In this document: in pieces, positions 37,062 to 47,140 of the stretch
How the letters are laid out: every line of letters begins with the position of its first letter
Position numbering within the stretch: position 1 is the first letter of the stretch
Assembly (NCBI RefSeq): GCF_004339665.1
Contig: NZ_SMMU01000013.1
Span: forward strand, 62,001 to 126,000
DNA length: 64,000 nucleotides
From: Azotobacter chroococcum
GTDB taxonomy: Bacteria; Pseudomonadota; Gammaproteobacteria; Pseudomonadales; Pseudomonadaceae
Reading direction: 5' to 3'
Translations under genes and position numbers: made by a program
The notes under the pieces: model-generated
Database searches by the model: none
Seen by the model: only the letters and a program-made list of their open reading frames with translations
Told to the model about the DNA's origin: nothing

Positions 37062-37103
37062 GCCCGCTCGGCTTTGCCGAGGGAAAGCCGACGTCCGGCG
37101 GGC
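37062..37103 (-). terminator. branched hairpin after the VanZ-like gene
   Basis: GCCCGC (37062-37067) pairs with GCGGGC (37098-37103) around an inner stem CTCGGC/GCCGAG (37067-37081). It begins one base after the VanZ-like stop on the minus strand. There is no T run. The rest of the 290-base gap from 36814 shows no gene. Confidence 0.45.
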
Positions 37104-37484
37104 TCAAGCGCCCGGCTGCCGTTCCTGACGCCTGTACCGCAGCCAGCCGGCGGCGACCAGACTGCCCAGGGCGATGCCCAGCAGGTCGGCGAGCAGGTCG
37201 CGGTATTCGGCGACGCGATAGCCGGTCAGCCCCTGCAGGACCTCGATGAGGATGCCGTAGAGGAACAGGCCGGACGGCACCAGCCAGTGCCGTCCGGGAA
37301 AGCCCAGGCGGCCGAGCAAGGCCAGCACGCCGAAGGCCAGCAGGTGGTTGCTCTTGTCCCAGCCGGTATCCAGCGGTGGGCTGACGTCCTTCAGCAGCGC
37401 CAGCGCCAGCACCGCCGCCAGGCAGGCGAAGAAGGCCAGACGCCAGAGCAGCAGGGGATGGGCGAGGCGGCGGGCGGCAGGCAT
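37104..37484 (-). CDS. VanZ-like small membrane protein
   Basis: A 126-residue protein with four membrane helices. Conserved VanZ-family residues are WDKSNHLLAFGVLALL in the second and third segments and the YGILIEVLQGLTGYRVAEYRDLLADLLG stretch, whose acidic residues lie at the membrane edge. VanZ itself gives low-level teicoplanin resistance; most chromosomal members have no known role. The start at 37484 follows GAGGAG with good spacing. An upstream in-frame ATG overlaps the next gene and is less likely. Confidence 0.82.
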   Translation of the reverse strand: MPAARRLAHPLLLWRLAFFACLAAVLALALLKDVSPPLDTGWDKSNHLLAFGVLALLGRLGFPGRHWLVPSGLFLYGILIEVLQGLTGYRVAEYRDLLADLLGIALGSLVAAGWLRYRRQERQPGA

Positions 37485-37497
37485 TGGCTGGCTCTCC

Positions 37498-38028
37498 TCA
37501 GGCACCTGGTTCGGCGCGTAGCGCCTCGTAGGCCGGCGCGGCATGGATGCCCGCCGCGGCCGCCAGCGCCTGGGTCGCCTCGAGGTCGCAGCGATACACC
37601 AGCACCGCCTGCAGTTCGTCGTCCAGCGGCTCGCTGAAGCCCACCAGCACGTAGCCGCCCTTCTCCGGGTAGAGGCTGCCCAACTGCACCTGGATGCGGT
37701 TGAGCGCCTTCAGGGGCTCCACCTTGTGCAACTGCTTGGGCTTGAGCACGAAGGACACCTCAGGGCCGAACGAGGCGACGATCTGCCCGAACAGTTCCTC
37801 GTAGCTGTCCGCCTGGAACAGCACCGTCTCCGGCAGGCTGCCGACCACCACCCACTCGCCCAGCGGAATGGGAAAGCTGTCGTCGTAGTTGATGTCCGGG
37901 TTGGCGGCGAGGAAGGCCTGCGGATCGGCATAGGCCTGCGCCGCCTCGTCGGCGATCTGTGAGATCTCTTCTTCGCTGAGGCAGCCCGAGCTGATGTTGC
38001 GGATGAGTTCCTGGAGCTGGTTTTTCAT
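37498..38028 (-). CDS. conserved hypothetical protein
   Basis: A 176-residue acidic cytoplasmic protein I do not recognise by function. It opens with a helix (MKNQLQELIRNISSGCLSEE) and continues as a mixed alpha/beta domain with FPIPLGEWVVVGSLPETVLFQ, VSFVLKPKQLHKVEPLK and YPEKGGYVLVGFSEP. No catalytic motif or membrane segment is visible. It ends 13 bases before the VanZ-like start, so the two are probably cotranscribed. It is divergent from the cas operon across 254 bases. Confidence 0.72.
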   Translation of the reverse strand: MKNQLQELIRNISSGCLSEEEISQIADEAAQAYADPQAFLAANPDINYDDSFPIPLGEWVVVGSLPETVLFQADSYEELFGQIVASFGPEVSFVLKPKQLHKVEPLKALNRIQVQLGSLYPEKGGYVLVGFSEPLDDELQAVLVYRCDLEATQALAAAAGIHAAPAYEALRAEPGA

Positions 38029-38282
38029 GGCGGCCTCGGTGGCTGGAAGGGAGACGGGGTGCGGCGCGCCGGGTGGGGCGCGTTTCACGGCGCGGATTCT
38101 AGCCCATTCGCACGGCGAGGCCGGCCGGCGTCTTTACTGTGATCAGGACAGGACACCTCGGAGCGGTCGCTCCGTGGCCCTTTCGAAAGAGGATAGTGGC
38201 ATTGTGCCTCTATCTCTTGTCGGAGTAATTTCCAGTGCGGGAAGCCGGGACAGGCTTCCCGCGCTGCGACAGGAGGTGAGAC
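38029..38282 (+). promoter_or_regulatory. cas operon promoter/leader region with dyad repeats
   Basis: The divergent gap before cas3 carries two perfect inverted repeats. One is CGGAGCG-GT-CGCTCCG at 38159-38174, operator-like. The other is a ten-base stem GCGGGAAGCC with its complement at 38237-38262 (six-base loop), ending eight bases before the cas3 ribosome site AGGAGGTGAG. The first could bind a dimeric regulator. The second could form in the mRNA and affect cas3 translation. No clear -10/-35 pair was identified. Confidence 0.45.
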
Positions 38283-40853
38283 ATGACCGCCCGATTTTCC
38301 CAACTCACCCCGGCGGCCCGCCGGCTCTGGGCCAAGAGCGGCGAGGTGTCGGGCCATGGCCTGCTCGCCCATCTGCTGGACGTGGCGGCGGTGGCCGAGG
38401 TGCTGCTGGAGCACGAGCCGCCCGCGACGCTCGAGCACTTCGCCCGTCAGTTCGGCCCGCCCGTGCCGGCCTTCGCGCGGCATGCCGCCGCGCTGGTAGG
38501 CCTGCACGACTTCGGCAAGGCCATTCCCGGTTTTCAGGACAAATGGCCCGAGGGCCGGCAGGCCGACGAGGCCCTGGGGCTGCCGTTCCCGCCGCGTTCG
38601 CTGAGCGTGGCCGAGCATGCCAGCGCCAGTGCGGCCCTGCTCTGGGAGCACCTGTCGGGCCTGGGTATCCCGCACCTGCTGTGGATCCGCCATGCGCTGC
38701 AGGCGATCAGCGCCCATCACGGCTACCACTTCAACCAGCCGGAATTCAACCGCGCCAGGCCCCCCTTCGAGCCGGCAGCCTGGGCCGAGGCGCGCCGGGA
38801 AATCTTCGCGGCGTACTGGGCCGTGCTGGCGCCGCAGGGGATTCCGCAGGTCGAGGCCCTGTCCCTGCCGGCCGTGCAGTGGCTGGCCGGTCTCACCAGC
38901 GTGGCCGACTGGATAGGCTCCAATCCCGACTGGTTTCCCCAAGGCGAGCGCGAGGATTCGCTGGCCGGCCATCACGCCGATGCCTGTCGGCGGGCCGAGC
39001 AGGCCCTGGCGGCCATCGGCTGGTCGCGCAGCGCCGTCCTGCTGCACGAGGCGGCCGGCGTGGATCAGTTGATCGGGCGCATCGTCCAGCGCCCGGCGTC
39101 GAGCGCGCGTCCCCTGCAGCGCGAGGCCGACCGGCTGCTCGACGGCGTGCGCGGGCCGGCCCTGCTGCTGGTCGAGGCGCCGATGGGCGAGGGCAAGACC
39201 GAGCTGGCCTTTCTCGCCCATCTGCGTCTGCAGGCGGCCAACCGGCACCGCGGCCTGTATGTCGCGCTGCCGACCCAGGCCACCGGCAATGCCCTGTTCC
39301 GCCGCGCGCTGACCTTTCTCCGCGCGTTCGCCGGCGATGCCGCGCTGGACATGCAACTGGTGCATGGCGGGGCGGCGCTGAGCGACGACGTCCGGCAGCT
39401 GCATGACATCCACGGCGTGCCCGGCGAAAGCGTGACCGCGTCCGCCTGGTTCTCCCAGCGCCGCCGGCCGCTGCTGTCGCCCTACGGCGTCGGCACTGTC
39501 GACCAGGCGCTGTTCGCCGCGCTGAACGTCAAGCACCACTTCGTCCGCCTGTGGGGCCTGGCCAACCGGGTGGTGGTGCTCGACGAGGTGCATGCCTACG
39601 ACAGCTACACCGGCGGGCTGATCGAGGCCCTGCTGCGCTGGCTCAAGGCGCTCGGCAGCTCGGTGGTGCTGATGAGTGCGACCCTGCCGGCGCAGCGGCG
39701 CGCTGCCCTGCTGCGGGCCTGGGGCGTGGCGGACGAGGATGCCCCCGCGCCGGCCTATCCACGCCTGCTGCTGGCCGACGAACGCGGCCTGCTGGGCGCC
39801 ACCTGCGAATCGCGGCCGCTGCCGTCGATCCGCCTGCAGGCGGTCGGCACGGAGCTCGACAGCCTGGCTGACTGCGCCCTGGAGTGCCTGCAGGGCGGCG
39901 GTTGCGGCGCGCTGATCGTCAATACCGTGGATCGCGCCCAGGCGCTGTACCTCGGGCTCAGGGAGCGCCTGGGCGACAGCGCGCGCCTGCTGCTGTTCCA
40001 TGCGCGCTTCCCCGCCGACCAGCGTGGCGAGCGGGAGCGCGAGGTGCTGGCCGCCTTCGGCGCGGACGGCGAGCGGCCGGCCGGGGCGCTGCTGATCGCC
40101 ACCCAGGTGGCCGAGCAGTCGCTGGACATCGACTTCGACTTCATGCTCAGCGACCTGGCGCCGGTCGACCTGCTCCTGCAGCGCGCCGGCCGCCTGCATC
40201 GCCATCGGCGGACTCGTCCCGCTGCGCATGCCGAGGCGCGTCTATTCGTCGCCGGCCTCGCCCCCGAACGGCTGCCCGACCTGAAGGGCACCGGCTGGGA
40301 GTACGTCTACGACTCCTACATCCTCGGCCGCACCTGGGCGCTGCTGTCGCGTGAGGCGGAGTTGCAGCTGCCGCAGGACATCGACCGCCTGGTGCAGGCG
40401 GTGTATGGCGAGACCGGGCTGCCGGCCGACCTTACCGAGGTCGATCGCGCCCTTATCGAGGATGAGGCCTACGGCAGCCACCTCGGCAAGCGCCAGACCG
40501 AGCAGATGATGGCGCTCAATGTGGCGATCGATCCGGATGCCGAGCCGCAGGCGGCCTACGTGCAGAAGTGCCGCGGCTACGAGGAGGGGGAGGAGGGCCT
40601 GGGGCTGCCCAACTACACCCGCCTGGGCGAGGAGTCCGTCAGCCTGGTTCCGCTGCATGTGGTGGCGGGGGGCTGGAGCCTGACGGCGGATGGCGAGGCC
40701 TTCGATCCGCCAGGGCGCTGCATGCCCGCCAGCTCAGGACCTCGCGCCAGGCGCTGGTCAGGCATCTGCAGGCCGTGGAAGCGCCGCGGGCCTTTGCCGA
40801 GTATCCGTTGTTGCGCCATCTCAAGCCGCTGCCGCTGGAGCAAGGCTGCATGA
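38283..40853 (+). CDS. cas3: Cas3 HD-nuclease/helicase, type I-E, with altered C-terminus
   Basis: The effector nuclease that unwinds and shreds target DNA recruited by Cascade. The HD domain shows H30 and H75-D76 in GLHDFGK. The helicase shows Walker A EAPMGEGKTE (K305), the DEVH box at 434-437, LMSATLP, and QRAGRLHRH. The open frame gives 856 residues, but from about codon 810 the reading is abnormal (an Arg/Ser-rich PASSGPRARRWSG stretch). The native C-terminus continues in another frame to 40939. One base appears to be missing between 40706 and 40715. The nuclease and motor are intact; the accessory C-terminal domain is mostly lost. Confidence 0.9.
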   Translation: MTARFSQLTPAARRLWAKSGEVSGHGLLAHLLDVAAVAEVLLEHEPPATLEHFARQFGPPVPAFARHAAALVGLHDFGKAIPGFQDKWPEGRQADEALGLPFPPRSLSVAEHASASAALLWEHLSGLGIPHLLWIRHALQAISAHHGYHFNQPEFNRARPPFEPAAWAEARREIFAAYWAVLAPQGIPQVEALSLPAVQWLAGLTSVADWIGSNPDWFPQGEREDSLAGHHADACRRAEQALAAIGWSRSAVLLHEAAGVDQLIGRIVQRPASSARPLQREADRLLDGVRGPALLLVEAPMGEGKTELAFLAHLRLQAANRHRGLYVALPTQATGNALFRRALTFLRAFAGDAALDMQLVHGGAALSDDVRQLHDIHGVPGESVTASAWFSQRRRPLLSPYGVGTVDQALFAALNVKHHFVRLWGLANRVVVLDEVHAYDSYTGGLIEALLRWLKALGSSVVLMSATLPAQRRAALLRAWGVADEDAPAPAYPRLLLADERGLLGATCESRPLPSIRLQAVGTELDSLADCALECLQGGGCGALIVNTVDRAQALYLGLRERLGDSARLLLFHARFPADQRGEREREVLAAFGADGERPAGALLIATQVAEQSLDIDFDFMLSDLAPVDLLLQRAGRLHRHRRTRPAAHAEARLFVAGLAPERLPDLKGTGWEYVYDSYILGRTWALLSREAELQLPQDIDRLVQAVYGETGLPADLTEVDRALIEDEAYGSHLGKRQTEQMMALNVAIDPDAEPQAAYVQKCRGYEEGEEGLGLPNYTRLGEESVSLVPLHVVAGGWSLTADGEAFDPPGRCMPASSGPRARRWSGICRPWKRRGPLPSIRCCAISSRCRWSKAA

Positions 40854-40939
40854 CGCTTGGCCGGCTGAGGGTGCGCCTGGACGACGAGTTGGGGCTGGTT
40901 TACCAGGCCCCCCTTGCTTCGCCCGAGGACCAGGCATGA
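40712..40939 (+). pseudogene. cas3: out-of-frame native C-terminus of cas3
   Basis: This frame reads as the expected Cas3 accessory domain: ARQLRTSRQALVRHLQAVE, EYPLLRHLKPLPLEQG and RLDDELGLVYQAP, ending EDQA. Its TGA overlaps the cse1 ATG as ATGA, the same junction style as the other genes in this operon, which argues strongly that it was once the true end of cas3. With one base restored, Cas3 would be 885 residues. Confidence 0.85.
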
Positions 40940-42495
40940 ACAAGCACTTCAATCTGCTCGACCAGCCCTGGCTGCCGGTGCGTCTGCACGACGGGCGGGT
41001 CTGCGACCTGGGGCTGCTGGAGCTGTTCGAGCGCGCCGGCGAGATCGGCGCCCTGGCGGAAACCGCACCGCCCGGGCTGATCGCCCAGTACCGCCTGCTG
41101 CTGGCCATCGTCCATCGCGCGCTGAGCCGCGCCCAGGGCCGCTGGACGGATGCCGACCGGGTGCGCTGGTATCACCAGCGCCTGCCGGTCGAGGTCGTGC
41201 GCGACTATCTGGAGCGCTGGCGCGAACGCTTCTGGCTGTTCCATCCCGAGCAGCCCTTCATGCAGGTGGCAGCCTTGGCCGAGGCCGAGGAGACCCGCGA
41301 CCGGCACAAGCCCTGGTCGCAGATTTCCCTGGCCAGCGCCAACGGCAATGCGCCGGTGCTGTTCGATCATTCCTGGGATCTGGCGCCGCGCCCCATCGCC
41401 GCTGCCGATGCGCTGCGCACCCTGCTGGGCTTTCTGCAGTTCACCCCCGGCGGCCTGGTCAAGAGCCTGCGCGACGCCGACAAGGCCGGTGCGCTGGCCA
41501 ATACCGCCGCGGTCATGCCGCTTGGCGAGTCGTTGGCGCAAAGCCTCTGCCTGGCCCTGCATCCGCCCAGCCGGGCCGGCCATGAGGATCTGCCCAGCTG
41601 GGAGCGGAACCCGCCGGGCCTCGCGCAACTGCGCGGCGAGCCGACCCTGGCGAGCGGTCCCAACGATCGCTACAGCCGCCTGACCCGCGCCGTGCTGTTG
41701 CTGCCCGACGAGCAGGGCCGGGTGCAGTGGATACGCTTCGCCGCCGGCATCGCCCTGGCCGAGGATGCGCAGGCGCCCGATCCCATGGCCAGCTACCGTG
41801 CCGGCAGCCATGGCCTGGTACGGCTGAGCTTCACCGAGGGACGCGCATTCTGGCGCGATCTGCCGGCGCTGTTACCCGATGCTGAGGGCCTGGCGTCCCA
41901 GCCGGCAGCAGTCCTGGGCTGGGCGGCCAACCTGCAGTTTCTGCTGGGTGGCAGCGAGCAGCCTTTGCTGGTGGCCGGGTTGGCCAGCGACCAGGCCAAG
42001 TTGTTGCGCTGGCGCTCCGAGCGCATCGCCTTGCCGGCGGCACTGCTGGTCTCGGCGGACTGCGCGAACGAACTGCGCCGGCAGGTACGCGAGGCCGAAG
42101 AGCTGTTCGGCGATATCCGCAAGCTCGCCGCCGGCATGCTGGCCGACACCCTGCCCGATCCCTCCAGCAAGGACACCTGGGCCAGGGCGCGCAGCCTGTT
42201 CGATGCGGGACCGGCGCCGGCGCTTTATTTCGCCTCGGCCGAGCGCGCCCTGGGCCAGGTGATGGCCTTGCTCGGCAGCGGCGACCCGGATGATCTCGAC
42301 AAGGCCGAAGCCCTCTGGTCGCGCACCCTGCTGGCGGCGGCCCAGGCCGCCTGGCAGTCCGTCCGTGACGGCCTGGGCCGCTCGCCGAAGGCGCTGCGTG
42401 CCGAGGCTCTCGCCTGGCCGCGCTTCCGTGCCCTGCTGCGCGACCTTCAATCGGCCGATCCGAGTCCGCAACCATCCGAGGAGGCTCGAGCATGA
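40936..42495 (+). CDS. cse1: Cascade large subunit Cse1 (Cas8e/CasA)
   Basis: A 519-residue Cas8e protein, the Cascade subunit that reads the PAM and recruits Cas3. The opening FNLLDQPWLPVRLHDG and the following LGLLELFERAGEIGALAE are the family signature. The PGGLVKSLRDADK-like loop near residues 172-185, the SYRAGSHGLVRLSF stretch and a four-helix C-terminal bundle also match. The start overlaps the repaired cas3 end. The stop overlaps cse2 by four bases. Confidence 0.94.
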   Translation: MNKHFNLLDQPWLPVRLHDGRVCDLGLLELFERAGEIGALAETAPPGLIAQYRLLLAIVHRALSRAQGRWTDADRVRWYHQRLPVEVVRDYLERWRERFWLFHPEQPFMQVAALAEAEETRDRHKPWSQISLASANGNAPVLFDHSWDLAPRPIAAADALRTLLGFLQFTPGGLVKSLRDADKAGALANTAAVMPLGESLAQSLCLALHPPSRAGHEDLPSWERNPPGLAQLRGEPTLASGPNDRYSRLTRAVLLLPDEQGRVQWIRFAAGIALAEDAQAPDPMASYRAGSHGLVRLSFTEGRAFWRDLPALLPDAEGLASQPAAVLGWAANLQFLLGGSEQPLLVAGLASDQAKLLRWRSERIALPAALLVSADCANELRRQVREAEELFGDIRKLAAGMLADTLPDPSSKDTWARARSLFDAGPAPALYFASAERALGQVMALLGSGDPDDLDKAEALWSRTLLAAAQAAWQSVRDGLGRSPKALRAEALAWPRFRALLRDLQSADPSPQPSEEARA

Positions 42496-43034
42496 GCGAT
42501 TACGCACAGCGCTTCATCGCGCACCTGGAAAGCCTGCACGAGCGCGACCGCGGCGCCCTGGCGGTGCTGCGCCGCAGCCTGGGCTTCGCCCCCGGCGTCT
42601 ATCCGCCGGCCTATCCCCATGTCGAGCGTTTCGTCGCGGCCGAACGGCACGCCCAGGATGCATCGCGCCTGGCGCTCTACGTGGTGGCCGGGCTTTACGC
42701 CCTGCACCCCAGGCTGGGCGGGAAGAGCCTGGCCACCAGCCTGGGCGAGCTGATGCGCCAGCGCGACGGCACCGGCATCGAGCAGCGCTTCATCGCCCTG
42801 CTGGGCGCCGACGCCGAGAACCTGGCGGTCTACCTGCGCCAGGTGATCAGCCTGCTGGCCACCAGCGACCTGCCGCTGGACTACGCCGCCCTGCTCAGGG
42901 ATCTGCACCTCTGGCTCGCCCCGTGGATCGACCCCGAGCGGCGCGATGTCGTGCGCCAGCGCTGGGCGCGGGACTTCTACCGGGCGCTGGCGGCTCCCGC
43001 TGGCGAAACAGCGCCAACCCCTGTCAACGATTGA
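42492..43034 (+). CDS. cse2: Cascade small subunit Cse2 (Cas11/CasB)
   Basis: A 180-residue all-helical protein with basic surfaces: AVLRRSLGFAPGVYPPAYPHV near the start and LLRDLHLWLAPWIDPERR near the end. Two copies normally sit along the crRNA-DNA hybrid in Cascade and hold the displaced strand. Size and motifs match Cse2. It overlaps cse1 by ATGA and ends ten bases before cas7. Confidence 0.92.
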   Translation: MSDYAQRFIAHLESLHERDRGALAVLRRSLGFAPGVYPPAYPHVERFVAAERHAQDASRLALYVVAGLYALHPRLGGKSLATSLGELMRQRDGTGIEQRFIALLGADAENLAVYLRQVISLLATSDLPLDYAALLRDLHLWLAPWIDPERRDVVRQRWARDFYRALAAPAGETAPTPVND

Positions 43035-43044
43035 GAAGGACATC

Positions 43045-44187
43045 ATGAGTCTGTTCATCGAATTCCACCTGATCCAGAACTTCGCCCCGTCCAACCTCAA
43101 CCGTGACGACACCGGCGCACCCAAGGACGCGCTGTTCGGCGGCCATCGCCGGGCGCGGGTGAGCAGCCAGTGCTTCAAGCGCGCCATCCGCCTGGCCGCC
43201 CGCGAGCATGAGCTGGTGGCGCCGGAGTTCCGCGGGGTGCGCACCCGCAAGCTCCAGGCCCTGCTGCTGGAGCGCCTGGCCGGCCGCGACCCGCTCGAAG
43301 CGGCAGGCAAGATCGAAAGCGCCCTGGCTGCCGCCGGTCTCAAGCTCAAGGACGACGGCAAGACCGAATACCTGCTGTTTCTCGGCGAGGCGGAAATCGC
43401 CGGCTTCGCCGAACTGATCGAGCAGCACTGGGACGAACTGGCCGCGTCGCCCGCCGGCGACGGCAAGAAGGGCAAGAAGGAAGCCAGGGCCAGCGCGCCG
43501 GCCGAGGTGGTGAAGAAGGCCAAAGCGCTGCTCGACGGCGGCAAGGCTGTGGATGTGGCGCTGTTCGGCCGCATGCTGGCCGACCTGCCGGAGGTCAACC
43601 GGGAGGCGGCCTGCCAGGTGGCGCACGCCATCAGCACCCACCGCGTCGAGCGCGAGTTCGACTACTTCACCGCTGTCGACGACCGGGGTGGCCCCGGCGA
43701 AACCGGCGCCGGCATGATCGGCCAGGTCGAGTTCAACTCCGCGACCCTCTACCGCTACGCGGTGGTCGATGCGCGCAAGCTGCTGGGCAACCTGCAGGGC
43801 GACCGCGAACTGACCCTGGCGGCGCTGGAGGCCTTCACCCAGGCCATGGTGCGCGCCATTCCCAGCGGCAAGCAGAACAGCTTCGCCGCGCACAACCTGC
43901 CCGGCTTCGTCGGCGTCTGCCTGCGCCATGGCGGCCCGCTGAGCCTGGCCAACGCCTTCGAGAAGCCGGTGAGCCCGCGCGCGGACAGCTCGCTGAGCAG
44001 CCAGTCGGTCGAGCGGCTCGCCGGCCATGAGGACAGGCTGGCGGCCGTCTATGCCGACGGCCGCGACCAGTGGGCCTACCTGGATCTGAGCGAGGCCTGG
44101 CCGGCGCAGAAGGGCTGGCGGGCGGCGAACCTGAACGAGCTGGCGGCCTGGGTGCGCGAGCAGGCCGCCTCCCGGCTGGAGGCCTGA
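43045..44187 (+). CDS. cas7e: Cascade backbone subunit Cas7e (Cse4/CasC)
   Basis: A 380-residue RAMP-fold protein; six copies form the crRNA-binding spine of Cascade. It starts FIEFHLIQNFAPSNLNRDD and contains RARVSSQCFKRAIR, GMIGQVEFNSATLYRYAVVD and GKQNSFAAHNLPGFVGV, all characteristic. A Lys-rich insert KKGKKEARASAP near residues 140-152 is family-variable. GAGAAGG lies eight bases upstream of the ATG. Confidence 0.94.
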   Translation: MSLFIEFHLIQNFAPSNLNRDDTGAPKDALFGGHRRARVSSQCFKRAIRLAAREHELVAPEFRGVRTRKLQALLLERLAGRDPLEAAGKIESALAAAGLKLKDDGKTEYLLFLGEAEIAGFAELIEQHWDELAASPAGDGKKGKKEARASAPAEVVKKAKALLDGGKAVDVALFGRMLADLPEVNREAACQVAHAISTHRVEREFDYFTAVDDRGGPGETGAGMIGQVEFNSATLYRYAVVDARKLLGNLQGDRELTLAALEAFTQAMVRAIPSGKQNSFAAHNLPGFVGVCLRHGGPLSLANAFEKPVSPRADSSLSSQSVERLAGHEDRLAAVYADGRDQWAYLDLSEAWPAQKGWRAANLNELAAWVREQAASRLEA

Positions 44188-44189
44188 GC

Positions 44190-44826
44190 ATGGCCACCCT
44201 GCTGATGCGCCTGCAGGGGCCGCTGCAGTCCTGGGGGACCACCAGCCGTTTCGACGAGCGCGACACGCAACTGGAACCGTCCAAGTCCGGCGTGCTCGGC
44301 CTGGTCTGCGCCGCCCTCGGGCGCGACCGTAGCGAGCCGGTGGAGGACCTGGCGGTACTGCGCATGGGCGTGCGGGTCGACCGCGAAGGCGTGCCGATGC
44401 GCGATTACCAGACCGCCACGGGCGTGCTGCTCGCCAGCGGCAAGCCCGACCTGCGCCGTACCGTGGTCAGCCCGCGCTTCCACCTGGCGGATGCGGCGTT
44501 TCTGGTCGGCCTGGAGGGCGCGGACGAAGCGCTGCTGGCGCGCATCCATGCCGCCCTGCGCGCGCCGTTCTGGCCGCTGGCCCTGGGCCGCAAGAGCTTC
44601 GTCCCCGGCCTGCCGGTCTGGCTGGCGGACGGCCTCTCGCCCCTGCCGCTGGAGCGGGCCCTGGCCGGCTATCCGCGCCTGGCGCCGGCCCGGCGGGGCG
44701 AGGAGGGACAGCCGCTGCGCTGCCTGCTGGAGGACGAGCGCGAGGGCGCCATCCGTCTGGACCAGCCGGTCGCGCCTTTTGCCGAGCGGCGCTTCGGCCC
44801 GCGTTTCGTGAAATCGGGAGTGCTGC

Positions 44827-44852
<26 letters not shown>
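44190..44852 (+). CDS. cas5e: Cascade subunit Cas5e (CasD)
   Basis: A 220-residue RAMP protein that caps the 5' handle of the crRNA. The start LLMRLQGPLQSWGTTSRFDER with TQLEPSKSGVLGLVCAALGR is the Cas5e signature. FWPLALGRKSFVPGLPV and FVKSGVL follow. It begins two bases after cas7 and overlaps the beginning of cas6e by 26 bases, so they must be translated together. Confidence 0.94.
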
Positions 44853-46657
<1,805 letters not shown>

Positions 46658-46722
46658 CAAGGAAAATCGGTAGATTCTTGGCGGCCGATTTTTTCCTTTT
46701 GAAACAATCTGTTACGCTAAGT
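46658..46722 (+). promoter_or_regulatory. CRISPR leader
   Basis: The 65 bases between the cas2 stop and the first repeat are AT-rich compared with everything around them (TTTTTTCCTTTTGAAACAAT and the following TCTGTTACGC). This is the expected position of the type I-E leader, which drives array transcription and marks the insertion end. An IHF site is likely but was not assigned. Confidence 0.75.
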
Positions 46723-46872
46723 GTGTTCCCCGCGCCTGCGGGGATGAACCGCGCGAAGTCGGCCATCTCGCGGTGGTAGAGCTGTGTTCCCCGCGCCTGC
46801 GGGGATGAACCGGCCATGAACGGCGTCATCGCGTACAGCAGCCAGTGTTCCCCGCGCCCGCAGGGATGGTTC
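46723..46872 (+). CRISPR. type I-E CRISPR array, three repeats and two spacers
   Basis: 28-base repeats start at 46723, 46784 and 46845, exactly 61 bases apart, with 33-base spacers at 46751-46783 and 46812-46844. The first two repeats are identical and contain the palindromic CCCCGCGCCTGCGGGG core of I-E arrays, ending GATGAACC. The third is worn at its 3' end (CCCGCAGGGATGGTTC), as trailing repeats usually are. Orientation is leader to trailer on the plus strand. Confidence 0.93.
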
Positions 46873-46962
46873 AACGAAGGTCTTCGTCGGACTTTCCGAC
46901 GAATGGCATCTCTTTGCCTGTCCCGGCCAGTGGGGGCTGTAACCCTGCCAATATATTCTTTG

Positions 46963-47051
46963 GTTATCCCCGGCTCTGCGGGGATGAACCTGGACAACCT
47001 GCAACCGCGCAAGTAGTAAACGAGCGCTCCCCGCCTTCGCGGGGCAGATCC
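46963..47051 (+). CRISPR. decayed CRISPR unit downstream of the array
   Basis: Two further repeat-like 28-mers lie at 46963-46990 (intact 3' half, GCGGGGATGAACC) and 47024-47051 (worn at both ends). They are again 61 bases apart, with a 33-base spacer at 46991-47023. They are separated from the third repeat by 90 bases, four less than a missing repeat plus two spacers would need. This looks like the old trailer end of a longer array. Confidence 0.75.
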
Positions 47052-47140
47052 GCAGGTCCGGCGCGATCGGGCATGGCCGCTCAGGCGGTCTGCCCGATTC
47101 GCTTTTTTCCTGTCTCCCGATCCCTTGCCGATGGCGTCGC

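Noticed and set aside
40568-40711. Treating the second cas3 frame upstream of 40711 as coding
   Set aside because: It is Gly/Ala/Arg-rich shadow sequence; family-like residues begin only after the proposed frameshift.
46917-46944. Possible fourth repeat inside the CRISPR gap
   Set aside because: Only GGCC/GGGGGC and TAACC resemble the repeat, and the position is 11-15 bases out of register with both sides.
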